Shown one piece after another: positions 30,257-37,470 of a DNA stretch of 42,935 nucleotides. This DNA is from Planctomycetota bacterium. Lineage in GTDB: Bacteria > Planctomycetota > UBA8742 > UBA2392. Within the stretch, counting starts at the first letter, position 1. Every line of letters starts with the position of its first letter. The position numbers and the translations under genes are program-made. Location of the stretch: NCBI GenBank assembly GCA_022071975.1, contig JAJVIO010000079.1, positions 1 through 42,935 on the forward strand, in the 5' to 3' direction. The notes below the pieces were generated by a model. That model saw only the letters and a list, made by a program, of their open reading frames with translations. It ran no database searches and was not told the DNA's origin.

Positions 30257-32076
30257 CACTTGCCTCCTTTGTGGCGGACCGTCTCGGCGATCCACTCCAG
30301 GTCATGCCGAAGCGTGCGCTGTTCTTCGTCCCTGGGCGCCAGCCCCGCCGTCAGGAACGCGTGGTAGGCAAGCGTGCGCAGGACGCTGGCAAGGGGCGCG
30401 TGCGCGCCGCCCTCCAGCGCGCCGCGCACCAGTTCATGCTTCCGGTTCAGCAGCAGCCGGTGGCGTTCACCGGTGTCTCTGCCCAGGTGGCGATCGATGA
30501 TGCCCGCGAAAGCCGCGGGCAGCTTGCCGTCGGCCTTGATCTCGTCGAAATCACGGCGCGTCTGGAGCTTCTCGTTCAGGAATGCCAGCACGGGCTCATC
30601 ACCGCGCCACTCGCCGGTCTCTACACTGCAGCGGAAGGGGGCGAAGAACTGCTCCCAGCCGTCGTCCAGGGGCTCGAATCTCCCGCCACCCAGCACGAAC
30701 GTCAGGAAGTCATCGTCGCCGGGATCGGCGGGGCGGACCTCCAGTTGGTCGCCCCCGGCCCGCGCGTCATCAGCCAGCGCCTCAAGCAGCGCGCTTTCGA
30801 ACGTGCGCAGCGCCTGCACGCAAGGCACCGGCAGGCCGCTGAACATGCGGTTGATCCAGGCCTCGCGACCGCGCGCCGTGTTGAACCAGATACGCGATCC
30901 GGCGCCCGCCTGTTTCACGGCTTCGCTGAGCTTGCGGAAGCTCAGCGGCCCCTGCGAGGTCTGGAACAGGTAGTGCTGCTCCAGCAGCTTGCGCAGGGGC
31001 GGGACGTCCAGCGCGGCGCCGGCGAATGTGTAGCGGTGCCAGTTCAGGATGGACTGCAGACGGCCGCGGTCTTTCTCGCCAAGCTCGAACAATCGCTCCA
31101 GCAGCAACTGCTCCAGGTTTGCCCGCAGGCGTTCGAAACTCTCGTCACGCACCAGGTCTTCACGGCTGGCCGTGGGCGTCATTTCCGGCAGCTCGAGGAC
31201 GCCGCGGTAGAAGTGCCCCCACTCCGGGATCAGCCCGTCGAGACGGCGGTTGATCACCATGCGTCGCAGCGTAACCGTAACCAGGGGCCGCCCGCTGAAC
31301 CCGGGCGTGCGCGCGCTGGTGATGTAAAGCGCGCCCTGGATCGCGCAGGGTCGTTCGCGGCGTATCAGGATGGTATCTAGCGGCGCTTCGTCGAAATGCT
31401 GTTCGAGATCCATGCTGACGACTTCGGGATCCGGCGAAGCTTCCAGCCAGCTCACGTTCACCAGGTTTGCGCGCTGCCCGTCGTCGTTGACGAAGATCGG
31501 GACCCCGAGAAAGTCGGCGTAGTGGCGAACGGTCTCTTTCAACAGTTCATCGGAACTGGCGAACACACGCGCGGGCTCGGACAGGTACAGCGTCACCGTG
31601 GTGCCGAGTTCACGCACGTCGGACTCACCAAGCTGGATGCCCTCCGCAGGCTCGGCGATCCAGCGCACACCCGGTACCTCATGCGACTTCCGCGAGACCA
31701 CTTCAATGCGGTCCGCCAGCAGGAACGCCGAAAACAGCCCGACGCCAAACTGGCCGATGATGCCGGTGGCATCCTGCGCGCCGGCATTGCGCCGGACCAG
31801 GCGCGACAGCCCCACGCCCAGCGTGCCGAGGTATTGCTCGGCTTCTTCGAAGGTCAAGCCGATGCCGTCATCGTGAACGGTGAGTGTGTGAGAGACCGCG
31901 TCCTGTCGCAGGCGGATCTCGCCGAAGAACTGCAGCTCGTCCAGGCGGCGGCGCATGATGGCGTCGTGGGCATTCTGGATGAGCTCACGGACTGCCGTGT
32001 CGCGTCGGCTGTAGAGGGATCGCCCGAGAATCTCGATCACCCCGGCGATGTCGACTTTGAAGGGGATTCGCTTCAT
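30256..32076 (-). CDS. HSP90-family (HtpG-like) ATPase chaperone
   Basis: A 606-residue protein, close to HtpG length (about 620). The GHKL ATP site is complete: RELIQNAHDA (E31, N35, D38), HDDGIGLT (D70) and GQFGVGLFSAF (108-118). The middle domain has the catalytic-arginine motif PTASREDL (R305). The C-terminal third is divergent from HtpG, and the lid region is short. HSP90s use ATP-driven clamp closure to remodel client proteins in the cytosol. It heads a two-gene operon with the TPR protein at 27680. It is probably a specialised paralogue and not the housekeeping HtpG, because of its divergence and its context. Confidence 0.88.
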   Translation of the reverse strand: MKRIPFKVDIAGVIEILGRSLYSRRDTAVRELIQNAHDAIMRRRLDELQFFGEIRLRQDAVSHTLTVHDDGIGLTFEEAEQYLGTLGVGLSRLVRRNAGAQDATGIIGQFGVGLFSAFLLADRIEVVSRKSHEVPGVRWIAEPAEGIQLGESDVRELGTTVTLYLSEPARVFASSDELLKETVRHYADFLGVPIFVNDDGQRANLVNVSWLEASPDPEVVSMDLEQHFDEAPLDTILIRRERPCAIQGALYITSARTPGFSGRPLVTVTLRRMVINRRLDGLIPEWGHFYRGVLELPEMTPTASREDLVRDESFERLRANLEQLLLERLFELGEKDRGRLQSILNWHRYTFAGAALDVPPLRKLLEQHYLFQTSQGPLSFRKLSEAVKQAGAGSRIWFNTARGREAWINRMFSGLPVPCVQALRTFESALLEALADDARAGGDQLEVRPADPGDDDFLTFVLGGGRFEPLDDGWEQFFAPFRCSVETGEWRGDEPVLAFLNEKLQTRRDFDEIKADGKLPAAFAGIIDRHLGRDTGERHRLLLNRKHELVRGALEGGAHAPLASVLRTLAYHAFLTAGLAPRDEEQRTLRHDLEWIAETVRHKGGK

Positions 32077-32165
32077 GGGCCCAATCGTTTTAAGGTCTAA
32101 TCGCTGGTTGGAACAGGGTTTGCGGATTTTTCGCCGGCACCGCCCAAGGGTGTCGCATGGGTTAG

Positions 32166-32171
32166 TATATT
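32166..32171 (+). promoter_or_regulatory. Candidate -10 (TATATT) of the Com-like gene
   Basis: TATATT within an unusually AT-rich patch, 29 bp before ATG 32201; a strong Shine-Dalgarno (GAGGAGG, about 32190-32196) follows, so this gene has a conventional leader. No good -35 is seen. Confidence 0.4.
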
Positions 32172-32200
32172 ACATTTCGTCATCACCAGAGGAGGACGAG

Positions 32201-32377
32201 ATGCCCACGAATCCAAACCAAAACTGCCCCCAAAACCGTCTGCTGGAGGGCCAAGGCGAGGTGCGCTGTCGCTGTGGGGCGCTTATGTTTAGGGCCTTTG
32301 GGCCGGTCTGTATCGAGATGAAATGCCGGCGTTGCGGTCTGCTGTGGCGGATCGCGACGACCGGGGTGTGTCAGTAA
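32201..32377 (+). CDS. Com-like zinc-ribbon protein
   Basis: A 58-residue protein with a strong ribosome site. It has two Cys pairs, C23-R-C25 in VRCRCGALMF and C42-R-R-C45 in CIEMKCRRCGLLW. The layout, an IRC-x-x-C knuckle, a short hairpin, then IEIKCPRCG, matches the Com proteins of Mu-like phages, small zinc-finger proteins that control translation by binding mRNA. The first pair is C-x-C and not C-x2-C, a deviation. The frame continues open after the TAA for 20 codons into the next gene. Host-encoded Com relatives often mark prophage remnants, but no other phage gene is visible here. Confidence 0.7.
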   Translation: MPTNPNQNCPQNRLLEGQGEVRCRCGALMFRAFGPVCIEMKCRRCGLLWRIATTGVCQ

Positions 32378-32437
32378 ATCTTACACTTTTCTTACAGGAG
32401 GCCGGAACCCCGGGAGGGTCGGAGCCCAGTCACCAGG

Positions 32438-32815
32438 ATGGCTCCGATGTCCGCATTCGACTGCAATAACTGCCCGCTCAAACCCCGCTGCACGGCGCCG
32501 TGCGCGGCCGTGAAAGAACTGCTGCCGGCCCCCGAGCGCGGCGTGCTGCACGCCCTGCGCCGCAAGGGCGGCTTCCGCGCCGCGCGGCGCATCAGGCAGC
32601 GCATGCGCGAAACCCGCATCATGCTGGAGCACCGCGACCAGCTGAAAGGCCTGCAGCGCGTGGTATTCGACCTCACCTACAACGAGGGGCTGGGCCAGCG
32701 CGAGATCGCCCAGCGCCTCGGCATCCATCGCCGCACGGTGGGCTGCGCGCTGGAGGCCGCGCGCCGCAGGCTGGGCCGTTACGCCATGCAGGACAACCGG
32801 CCGCGGCGCCGCTAG
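32438..32815 (+). CDS. Small sigma-region-4-like HTH protein with N-terminal Cys cluster
   Basis: A 125-residue protein from ATG 32438 (ATG 32447 is also possible; neither has a good ribosome site). The N-terminus has four Cys, C9-N-N-C12-P-L-K-P-R-C18-T-A-P-C22, fit for zinc or an Fe-S cluster. Residues 55-118 resemble sigma factor region 4 or a related HTH: LQRVVFDLTYNEGLGQREIAQ, then RLGIHRRTVGCALEAARRRL. There is no region 2, so it is not a complete sigma factor. It could be a metal-responsive transcription regulator or a phage late-gene activator. It shares the reading frame of the Com-like gene 60 bp upstream. Confidence 0.65.
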   Translation: MAPMSAFDCNNCPLKPRCTAPCAAVKELLPAPERGVLHALRRKGGFRAARRIRQRMRETRIMLEHRDQLKGLQRVVFDLTYNEGLGQREIAQRLGIHRRTVGCALEAARRRLGRYAMQDNRPRRR

Positions 32816-32994
32816 CCCGGTTATTGCATGGAACTTCGTCGCGAAAGTCGCAGGCTGCTGTTCAGTCTGCGCGCCCGGAACGGGATCGACGCCGAGGCGT
32901 ATCTGACGATACGTCGCAGGCGGCGAACCGCGATGACGCGCGGAATGAACGCGGACCGCGGCTTGCAGCAGATGGCTCCGTGCAATATCCAGGC

Positions 32995-33000
32995 TAGACT
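32995..33000 (+). promoter_or_regulatory. -10 hexamer TAGACT, predicted leaderless start
   Basis: TAGACT, then CGCGCC (6 nt), then ATG 33007. No Shine-Dalgarno sequence. Confidence 0.45.
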
Positions 33001-33006
33001 CGCGCC

Positions 33007-33474
33007 ATGGACTACGATGCCGCTCTGCGCCAGGCGACCCTGAACCTTGCCATCCTGCTGTTCGCGCTGGTGAACGGGGTGGTGATCTTCATGGGCGTGG
33101 CGCTGGCGATCGGGCCGATTTCGCCGGAAGCCGAGGGGCTCGATGTCCTGCGCTGGGTGGTGCTGGGCCTTCCGCTGATCGAGTTGCCGGCCGCGGCGCA
33201 GGTCTACGGCCTGCTGGGCCGGCGCATCCGCGACGGCGAGGGCTGGCAGGCGCGGCTGGCGGCCCTGCGTTCGCGCACCATCGTGGTGGCGGCGATGCTG
33301 GAAGCGCCGGCGCTGCTGGCAGGCATCGTGACGCTGCTGCTTGGCTTCAGCTGGCACGTGATCCCGGCGCTGGCGCTGTTCGTGGCCGGCCTGGCGTTGA
33401 TCGCGCCCACGCCGCGCCGCATCGTGCAGCAGGTGGGCCGCGAAGACGGCCGCATACCCGACCAGTATTCGTAG
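33007..33474 (+). CDS. Small four-helix membrane protein, unknown function
   Basis: A 155-residue protein with four predicted membrane helices (about 12-37, 48-66, 92-112, 117-137), a charged loop GRRIRDGEGWQARLA between the second and third, and a polar tail ending REDGRIPDQYS. The start is supported by the leaderless -10. I do not recognise a family. It is the first of three small genes on the plus strand, 32 bp before the next. Confidence 0.7.
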   Translation: MDYDAALRQATLNLAILLFALVNGVVIFMGVALAIGPISPEAEGLDVLRWVVLGLPLIELPAAAQVYGLLGRRIRDGEGWQARLAALRSRTIVVAAMLEAPALLAGIVTLLLGFSWHVIPALALFVAGLALIAPTPRRIVQQVGREDGRIPDQYS

Positions 33475-33494
33475 CGGGTCGGCCGCGGCGTGTT

Positions 33495-33500
33495 TAGCAT
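33495..33500 (+). promoter_or_regulatory. -10 hexamer TAGCAT, predicted leaderless start
   Basis: TAGCAT, then CTGGGT (6 nt), then ATG 33507. No Shine-Dalgarno sequence. Confidence 0.45.
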
Positions 33501-33506
33501 CTGGGT

Positions 33507-33701
33507 ATGTGGCCTGCGATCACGATTGAAAGCGTGGTGATCCTGAGCGTGGCGTTCGTGTTGTTCGCGGCGTTCGGTCTGTACTTCGCGTTGTGGAAGG
33601 CCTGGAAAAAGATCGACGCGCTGGAAGAGCGCATCGAGAAGCTGGAGAAGCGCAGCGTGCCCGGTTCGTACCTCGATGCCAACGGAGAGAACCATGAGTG
33701 A
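33507..33701 (+). CDS. Single-helix membrane protein with short coiled coil
   Basis: A 64-residue protein: one N-terminal membrane helix (about 7-30), then a heptad-rich charged segment (KKIDALEERIEKLEKR) and a polar tail. The arrangement suggests a bitopic protein that pairs through its coiled coil. Its stop lies inside the start of the next gene (8-bp overlap, ATGAGTGA), so the two are translated together. Family not recognised. Confidence 0.65.
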   Translation: MWPAITIESVVILSVAFVLFAAFGLYFALWKAWKKIDALEERIEKLEKRSVPGSYLDANGENHE

Positions 33702-34023
33702 AGTAGTGATCGCGATGTACCGCCCCTGGGACCACGCGAACGAGGAGGCGCTCAAGGAGCTGATCCGCCAGCACAACACCACGCTGCGGGTGGAACAGCT
33801 GATTACCGAGCGCCCGGCGCTGCTGCTGCAGGGCGAAGACGGCACCTACCTCGAGATTTTCGAGTGGCTGCCCGGCGCGGCAAAAAAAGCCCACGACCAC
33901 CCGGCGATCAAGAAGATCTGGAAGCGCATGGAAGAGCTCTGCGAGTTCGCGCCCCTGATCAGCCTGCCCGAGGCCGAGAAAACCTTCCCCCACTTCAAGC
34001 CAGTCGACGGCGTAGTGACGTAG
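33694..34023 (+). CDS. Small soluble protein, possible dimeric alpha/beta-barrel (ABM-like)
   Basis: A 109-residue protein from ATG 33694 with Shine-Dalgarno GGAGAG; an upstream start at 33676 lies inside the previous gene and lacks one. Pattern: strand VVIAMYRPW, helix NEEALKELIRQHN, strands with LLLQGEDGTYLEIFEWL, helix HPAIKKIWKRMEEL, and a final FAPLISL strand, the order found in dimeric alpha+beta barrels such as antibiotic-biosynthesis monooxygenase-like proteins. No catalytic motif is evident. Coupled to the single-helix membrane protein upstream. Confidence 0.65.
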   Translation: MSEVVIAMYRPWDHANEEALKELIRQHNTTLRVEQLITERPALLLQGEDGTYLEIFEWLPGAAKKAHDHPAIKKIWKRMEELCEFAPLISLPEAEKTFPHFKPVDGVVT

Positions 34024-34067
34024 CATCGGCGTCGCGCCGATGTCGTACGGACGCGCCTCCGGCGCGT
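34024..34067. terminator. Two adjacent hairpins after the small gene cluster
   Basis: CATCGGCG-TCG-CGCCGATG (34024-34042) begins directly after the stop codon, followed by ACGCGCC-TCC-GGCGCGT (34051-34067). Both stems are perfect with 3-nt loops. No T-run; they may be terminators or REP-like units. The rest of the gap up to 34234 shows nothing clear. Confidence 0.5.
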
Positions 34068-34234
34068 GATGTACTGTGGCTCTCCGGGGCCAGGAGCGCC
34101 TCTGCGGCGACCGGATGTTTGATACCCAAACAAAACTCACCGGCAAACAAGCCTGCGCCCCGGGCGTTGTGGAATCGAATGACGCTCCCACGGGTTCTCA
34201 ACGAGTTCGGACAATGTTTCCAACCGGAGGCACC

Positions 34235-34885
34235 ATGGAGTCTGCTCCTTCGTTCAAAGCACCACGGCCTGCACTGTTGCGCATCTGGCACTGGCTGAAT
34301 GCACTTGCGATGACCGGGACCCTGGGGACCGTGCTGCTGCGCAAGACGTTCCTGAGCTGGCGCACCAACGCCCAGGTGATCGAGAACGAGGTGCGCGAAC
34401 TGGGTGGCGCGATTTCGGCGGACCAGGCGGCGAACATCGCCAAGACAATCCGCGCGCCGATGTGGGAATGGCACTACATCTTCGGTTTCGCGCTGATCGG
34501 GCTGCTGGCGTTCCGCATCGTGATTGCCCTGCTGGACCGCTCGCAGTTGCCGGTGCTGAAGGCGTGGAAGGCGTTTCAACATTTCCGCCGGCTTCCCGGC
34601 GCCCACAAGGCGGCCGGCGCGCATCACCTGATGGTCCAGCTCGGCTACGTTGTGTTCTACGTGATGCTGCTGTTGATGAGCATCTCCGGGACGGTGATGT
34701 ACTTTGCCGAACCGCTGGGTGTGGCCAAGGAAACGGTCGACAACATCAAGGGCAACCACGAGCTGCTGATGTGGTTCTTCGTCGTGTTTGTGCCGGCCCA
34801 CCTGCTTGGCGTGGTGGTTGCGGAGCTGCGCGGAGATCGCGGCCTGGTGTCCGACATGATCCACGGCGGCGAGCCGCGCGCGTAG
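34235..34885 (+). CDS. Cytochrome b561-like membrane protein
   Basis: A 216-residue protein from ATG 34235 with Shine-Dalgarno GGAGG. It has four membrane helices in the di-haem cytochrome b561/Ni-hydrogenase b-subunit pattern: RIWHWLNALAM (H19) starts the first, WEWHYIFGFALIG (H80) the second, AHHLMVQLGYVVFY (H130, H131) the third and LMWFFVVFVPAHLLG (H189) the fourth. The histidines are placed to ligate b haems. Such proteins move electrons across the membrane from quinol or hydrogenase to a partner; none is encoded nearby, so the partner is unknown. An alternative start at 34076 is unsupported. Confidence 0.82.
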   Translation: MESAPSFKAPRPALLRIWHWLNALAMTGTLGTVLLRKTFLSWRTNAQVIENEVRELGGAISADQAANIAKTIRAPMWEWHYIFGFALIGLLAFRIVIALLDRSQLPVLKAWKAFQHFRRLPGAHKAAGAHHLMVQLGYVVFYVMLLLMSISGTVMYFAEPLGVAKETVDNIKGNHELLMWFFVVFVPAHLLGVVVAELRGDRGLVSDMIHGGEPRA

Positions 34886-34923
34886 ACAATCGGGGTCGGG
34901 CCCCACGGCGACAGTCCCCGACG

Positions 34924-35667
34924 TTACTTCCGCAGCTCATAGATGATGAAGATGGCCGCGCGGAACAGATCCTCCAGGCCGGGGCGGCGCTTGAGTTGCG
35001 CCTCGTTCGGCATCGGCTCGTGGATGCGCTTGACGGTCAGCCCGGCGTCAAGAAACGCGTTGATCGTTGTGCTGAACATGCGGTGGTAGTTGGTCACCCG
35101 GTGCTGACCAAAGGGCACCACCCGCGCGCCTTCTTCGGCGTAATTGTCGAGCTTGTAGTGCAGCTTGCGGCCCTGCTCGTCGCGCAGCCACCAGGCGTTC
35201 GTGACCGCGGCCGTCGCGACCGGCGACAGGTTGCTGACGATCAGCCGCCCGCCGGGCTTCAGCACGCGCGCAGCCTGGCGCACGGCCGCGTGCATGTCGG
35301 GCACGTCCACCAGGGAGATGTAGGAGACCGCGAGGTCGAAGGCGTTGTCGGGCACGCCCTCGAGTTCCTCCATGTCGCCGAGCAGGTACTTTTCGCGCGG
35401 GCCCTTGCGGGCCTCGGCGTATTCGATGAAGGCGGGCTGCAGGTCAACGCCGAGCACCTCGGCGCCGCGCTCAGCCAGCATGCGGCAGAAGCGGCCCTCG
35501 CCGCAACCGAGGTCGATCACGCGCAGGCCGGTGACGTCGCCGCACAAGTCGAGCATCCAGTCGTCGAGGATGCCCTCGCGCGCTTCGTCGCGGCGTTCTT
35601 CGCAGCGCGCGATCCACTCGCGCGCGAACGCCTCCCACTCCGCCTTCAGATCGGTTTTGTCGGCCAT
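34924..35667 (-). CDS. Class I SAM-dependent methyltransferase
   Basis: A 247-residue protein with motif I VIDLGCGEGRF (50-60), the acidic residue D75 in VLGVD that binds the SAM ribose, a motif II-like region FDLAVSYISLVDV, and LKPGGRLIVSNLSP. This is the Methyltransf_11/25 type. The substrate cannot be told; the C-terminal half, with HRMFSTTINAFLDAGLTVKRI, resembles small-molecule methyltransferases. It is convergent with the cytochrome gene, with a 38-bp gap, and has a predicted leaderless start. Confidence 0.9.
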   Translation of the reverse strand: MADKTDLKAEWEAFAREWIARCEERRDEAREGILDDWMLDLCGDVTGLRVIDLGCGEGRFCRMLAERGAEVLGVDLQPAFIEYAEARKGPREKYLLGDMEELEGVPDNAFDLAVSYISLVDVPDMHAAVRQAARVLKPGGRLIVSNLSPVATAAVTNAWWLRDEQGRKLHYKLDNYAEEGARVVPFGQHRVTNYHRMFSTTINAFLDAGLTVKRIHEPMPNEAQLKRRPGLEDLFRAAIFIIYELRK

Positions 35668-35673
35668 GACGCG

Positions 35674-35679
35674 ATTCTA
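35674..35679 (-). promoter_or_regulatory. -10 hexamer TAGAAT, predicted leaderless start of the methyltransferase
   Basis: TAGAAT on the minus strand, CGCGTC (6 nt), then ATG 35667. No Shine-Dalgarno sequence. Confidence 0.5.
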
Positions 35680-35777
35680 ACGCGCCGTGGTTGCGGCGCG
35701 AATCCGATCCTCGTTCGGCAGCGACCCAGCCACCTTTACCCGGCACCGCGCAGCTGCCTGGGTTTTCATTTGATTTA

Positions 35778-35783
35778 TATAAT
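35778..35783 (+). promoter_or_regulatory. Consensus -10 (TATAAT) of the phospholipid operon
   Basis: A perfect TATAAT in a local AT-rich patch, 32 bp before ATG 35816. A clear -35 is not evident at 16-18 bp. Unlike many genes here, this one has a leader with a ribosome site. Confidence 0.5.
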
Positions 35784-35795
35784 GCCGTTATGTAT

Positions 35796-35809
35796 TCTCC
35801 TGCCGGAGA
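35796..35809 (+). promoter_or_regulatory. Short hairpin that could mask the ribosome site
   Basis: TCTCC-TGCC-GGAGA: the right arm is the Shine-Dalgarno of the gene at 35816. A 5-bp stem is weak, but its position could tune translation. Confidence 0.3.
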
Positions 35810-35815
35810 GAACGC

Positions 35816-36472
35816 ATGACGGCACAGGCACTCGATCGACGCCCCATCTCCGCCCGCAAGCTGGGCGCATCCCGGGCCCTGGCCTCCGCGCTGGCACGGG
35901 CGGGCGTCACACCCAACCAGATCTCCCTGACGGGCATGCTGGCCGGCGTGGCATCGGGCCTCGCCTTGGCCCTTACTCCCCTGGCGCCGGGCATGTGGTG
36001 GCGTGTCTTGTTCGCCTGCGCTGCCGTGCTGATCCTGCTGCGCCTGTTGTGCAACATGCTGGACGGCATGGTGGCCGTCGCCCGCGACGCCTGTACGCCG
36101 CTCGGCGAGCTGTACAATGAGATCCCCGACCGCGTCTCCGACACCGCCACGCTGGTCGGCCTCGGCTTCGCGCTGGGAGGCCTGCCGCTGCTCGGCTTCA
36201 CTGCAGCGCTGGTGGCGATGTTCACTGCCTACATCCGCGCCATGGGCAAGGCGGTCGGCGGTCCCCAGCAATTCTGCGGCCCGATGTCGAAGCCGCAACG
36301 CATGTTCACGGCCGCGGCAGCGGCGCTGTTCTGCGCGCTGGCGCCGGCCGCCTGGCAGCCCGAAATCGGCGTGCCCGCGCTGGCGCTGCTGCTGGTGTGT
36401 GCGGGCGCCGCGCTGGCATGCCTGCGCCGGCTTGCCCGCGTGGCGAGTGCACTGAAAGGAGCGCGCCCGTGA
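35816..36472 (+). CDS. CDP-alcohol phosphatidyltransferase, YnbA-like
   Basis: A 218-residue membrane enzyme with about six helices. The CDP-alcohol motif reads D83-G84-M-V-A-V-A-R then G97-E-L-Y-N101-E-I-P-D105-R-V-S-D109: compared with the classic DG-x2-AR-x8-G-x3-D-x3-D, the first Arg is shifted and the third Asp is Asn. This NE-x-PDR variant is familiar from the YnbA-like branch, paired with a YnbB-like CdsA. The family joins an alcohol to a phosphatidyl group from CDP-diacylglycerol; the alcohol is unknown. It begins an operon: the next gene starts within its stop (GTGA). Confidence 0.88.
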   Translation: MTAQALDRRPISARKLGASRALASALARAGVTPNQISLTGMLAGVASGLALALTPLAPGMWWRVLFACAAVLILLRLLCNMLDGMVAVARDACTPLGELYNEIPDRVSDTATLVGLGFALGGLPLLGFTAALVAMFTAYIRAMGKAVGGPQQFCGPMSKPQRMFTAAAAALFCALAPAAWQPEIGVPALALLLVCAGAALACLRRLARVASALKGARP

Positions 36473-37470
36473 ACACCATGGAACGATTGTTCGGCTGGCG
36501 CCATGCCTTCGACCACCCCGTCAGCCTGGGCATCACCGTCTGCGTGGGCGCGCTGCTGCTGCTGGCGCCGCTGCTGATCGCCCTGGTGAACCGGCTGGCC
36601 CGGCCCGAGCCGCGCCTGCGCCGGGAGCTGTGGCAGCGTTACACTTCGTGGCTGGTGATCGCGCCGGCCGTGATGCTGCCGATCCTGGCGGGCGCGGCCT
36701 GGACGATACTCGCCGTCACGGCCCTGAGCCTGGCGTGCTACGCGGAGTACGCGCGCGCCACCGGCCTGTTCCGCGAGAAGCTGCTGAGCGCGCTGGTGGT
36801 GGGCGGCATCCTGGCGTTGAACTTCGCGGCGCTGGATCACTGGTACGCGCTGTTTGCGGCGCTGGTGCCGCTGTGGGCGGGCCTGCTGGTGGTGGCGGGC
36901 ATCCTGGGTGACCGGCCACAAGGCTACATCCAGTGGGTGGCGCTGGCGCTGCTGGGCTTCATGCTGTTCGGCGCGGCACTGGCGCACCTGAGCCTGTTCG
37001 CCAACGACGCCAACTACCGACCGATGCTGCTGATGCTGCTGCTGTGCGTGCAGCTCAACGACGTGTTCGCCTTCTGCGTGGGCAAGACGCTGGGGCGCCG
37101 CAAACTCGCACCCAACACCAGCCCGGGCAAGACGCTGGAAGGCAGCCTGGGTGCCCTGCTGCTGACCACGCTGCTGGCCGTCGCGCTGGGGCGGCTGGTG
37201 TTTGCCGGCACGGCGCTGGAGTCATGGCCCCTGCTGGTGCTGATGGGCGCCATGATCAGCGTGCTGGGGCAACTGGGCGACCTGACGCTTTCCTCGATCA
37301 AGCGCGACCTGGGCATCAAGGACATGGGCGCCCTACTGCCCGGCCACGGAGGCGTGCTGGATCGCTTCAACAGCGTGCTGCTGGCGGCGCCGGCGCTGTT
37401 CCATCTTGCGCACTACCTGCTGCCCGCCGTCGGGCACGGGCAGGCCGCACGCATCATCACGGGAGGTTGA
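36469..37470 (+). CDS. Phosphatidate cytidylyltransferase-like, CdsA/YnbB family
   Basis: A 333-residue, multi-pass membrane protein (about eight helices). The start is GTG 36469, overlapping the previous stop, with AGGAG 7 nt before; ATG 36478 is an alternative. The CdsA signature is present: VQLNDVFAFCVGKTLGRRK, then NTSPGKTLEGSLG, and S275-S-I-K-R-D280-L-G-I-K-D-M-G-A-L-L-PGHGG-V-L-D298-R-F-N301. The last position is Asn where CdsA usually has Asp. The enzyme makes CDP-diacylglycerol from CTP and phosphatidate, supplying the CDP-alcohol transferase upstream. This is probably an accessory paralogue, not the housekeeping CdsA. Confidence 0.88.
   Translation: MNTMERLFGWRHAFDHPVSLGITVCVGALLLLAPLLIALVNRLARPEPRLRRELWQRYTSWLVIAPAVMLPILAGAAWTILAVTALSLACYAEYARATGLFREKLLSALVVGGILALNFAALDHWYALFAALVPLWAGLLVVAGILGDRPQGYIQWVALALLGFMLFGAALAHLSLFANDANYRPMLLMLLLCVQLNDVFAFCVGKTLGRRKLAPNTSPGKTLEGSLGALLLTTLLAVALGRLVFAGTALESWPLLVLMGAMISVLGQLGDLTLSSIKRDLGIKDMGALLPGHGGVLDRFNSVLLAAPALFHLAHYLLPAVGHGQAARIITGG

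Noticed and set aside
32115-32140. Sigma-54 promoter upstream of the HSP90 gene
   Set aside because: On the minus strand only the GG and GC dinucleotides at the right spacing match (CGGC then CCGCA); the rest of the -24/-12 consensus is absent.
32828-33043. 71-codon Arg-rich frame before the small membrane protein
   Set aside because: No ribosome site, no family look, and it overlaps the leaderless promoter and start of the gene at 33007.
34886-34923. Terminator between the cytochrome and methyltransferase genes
   Set aside because: TCGGGG and CCCCGA can pair, but the loop is long and the stem short; not convincing.
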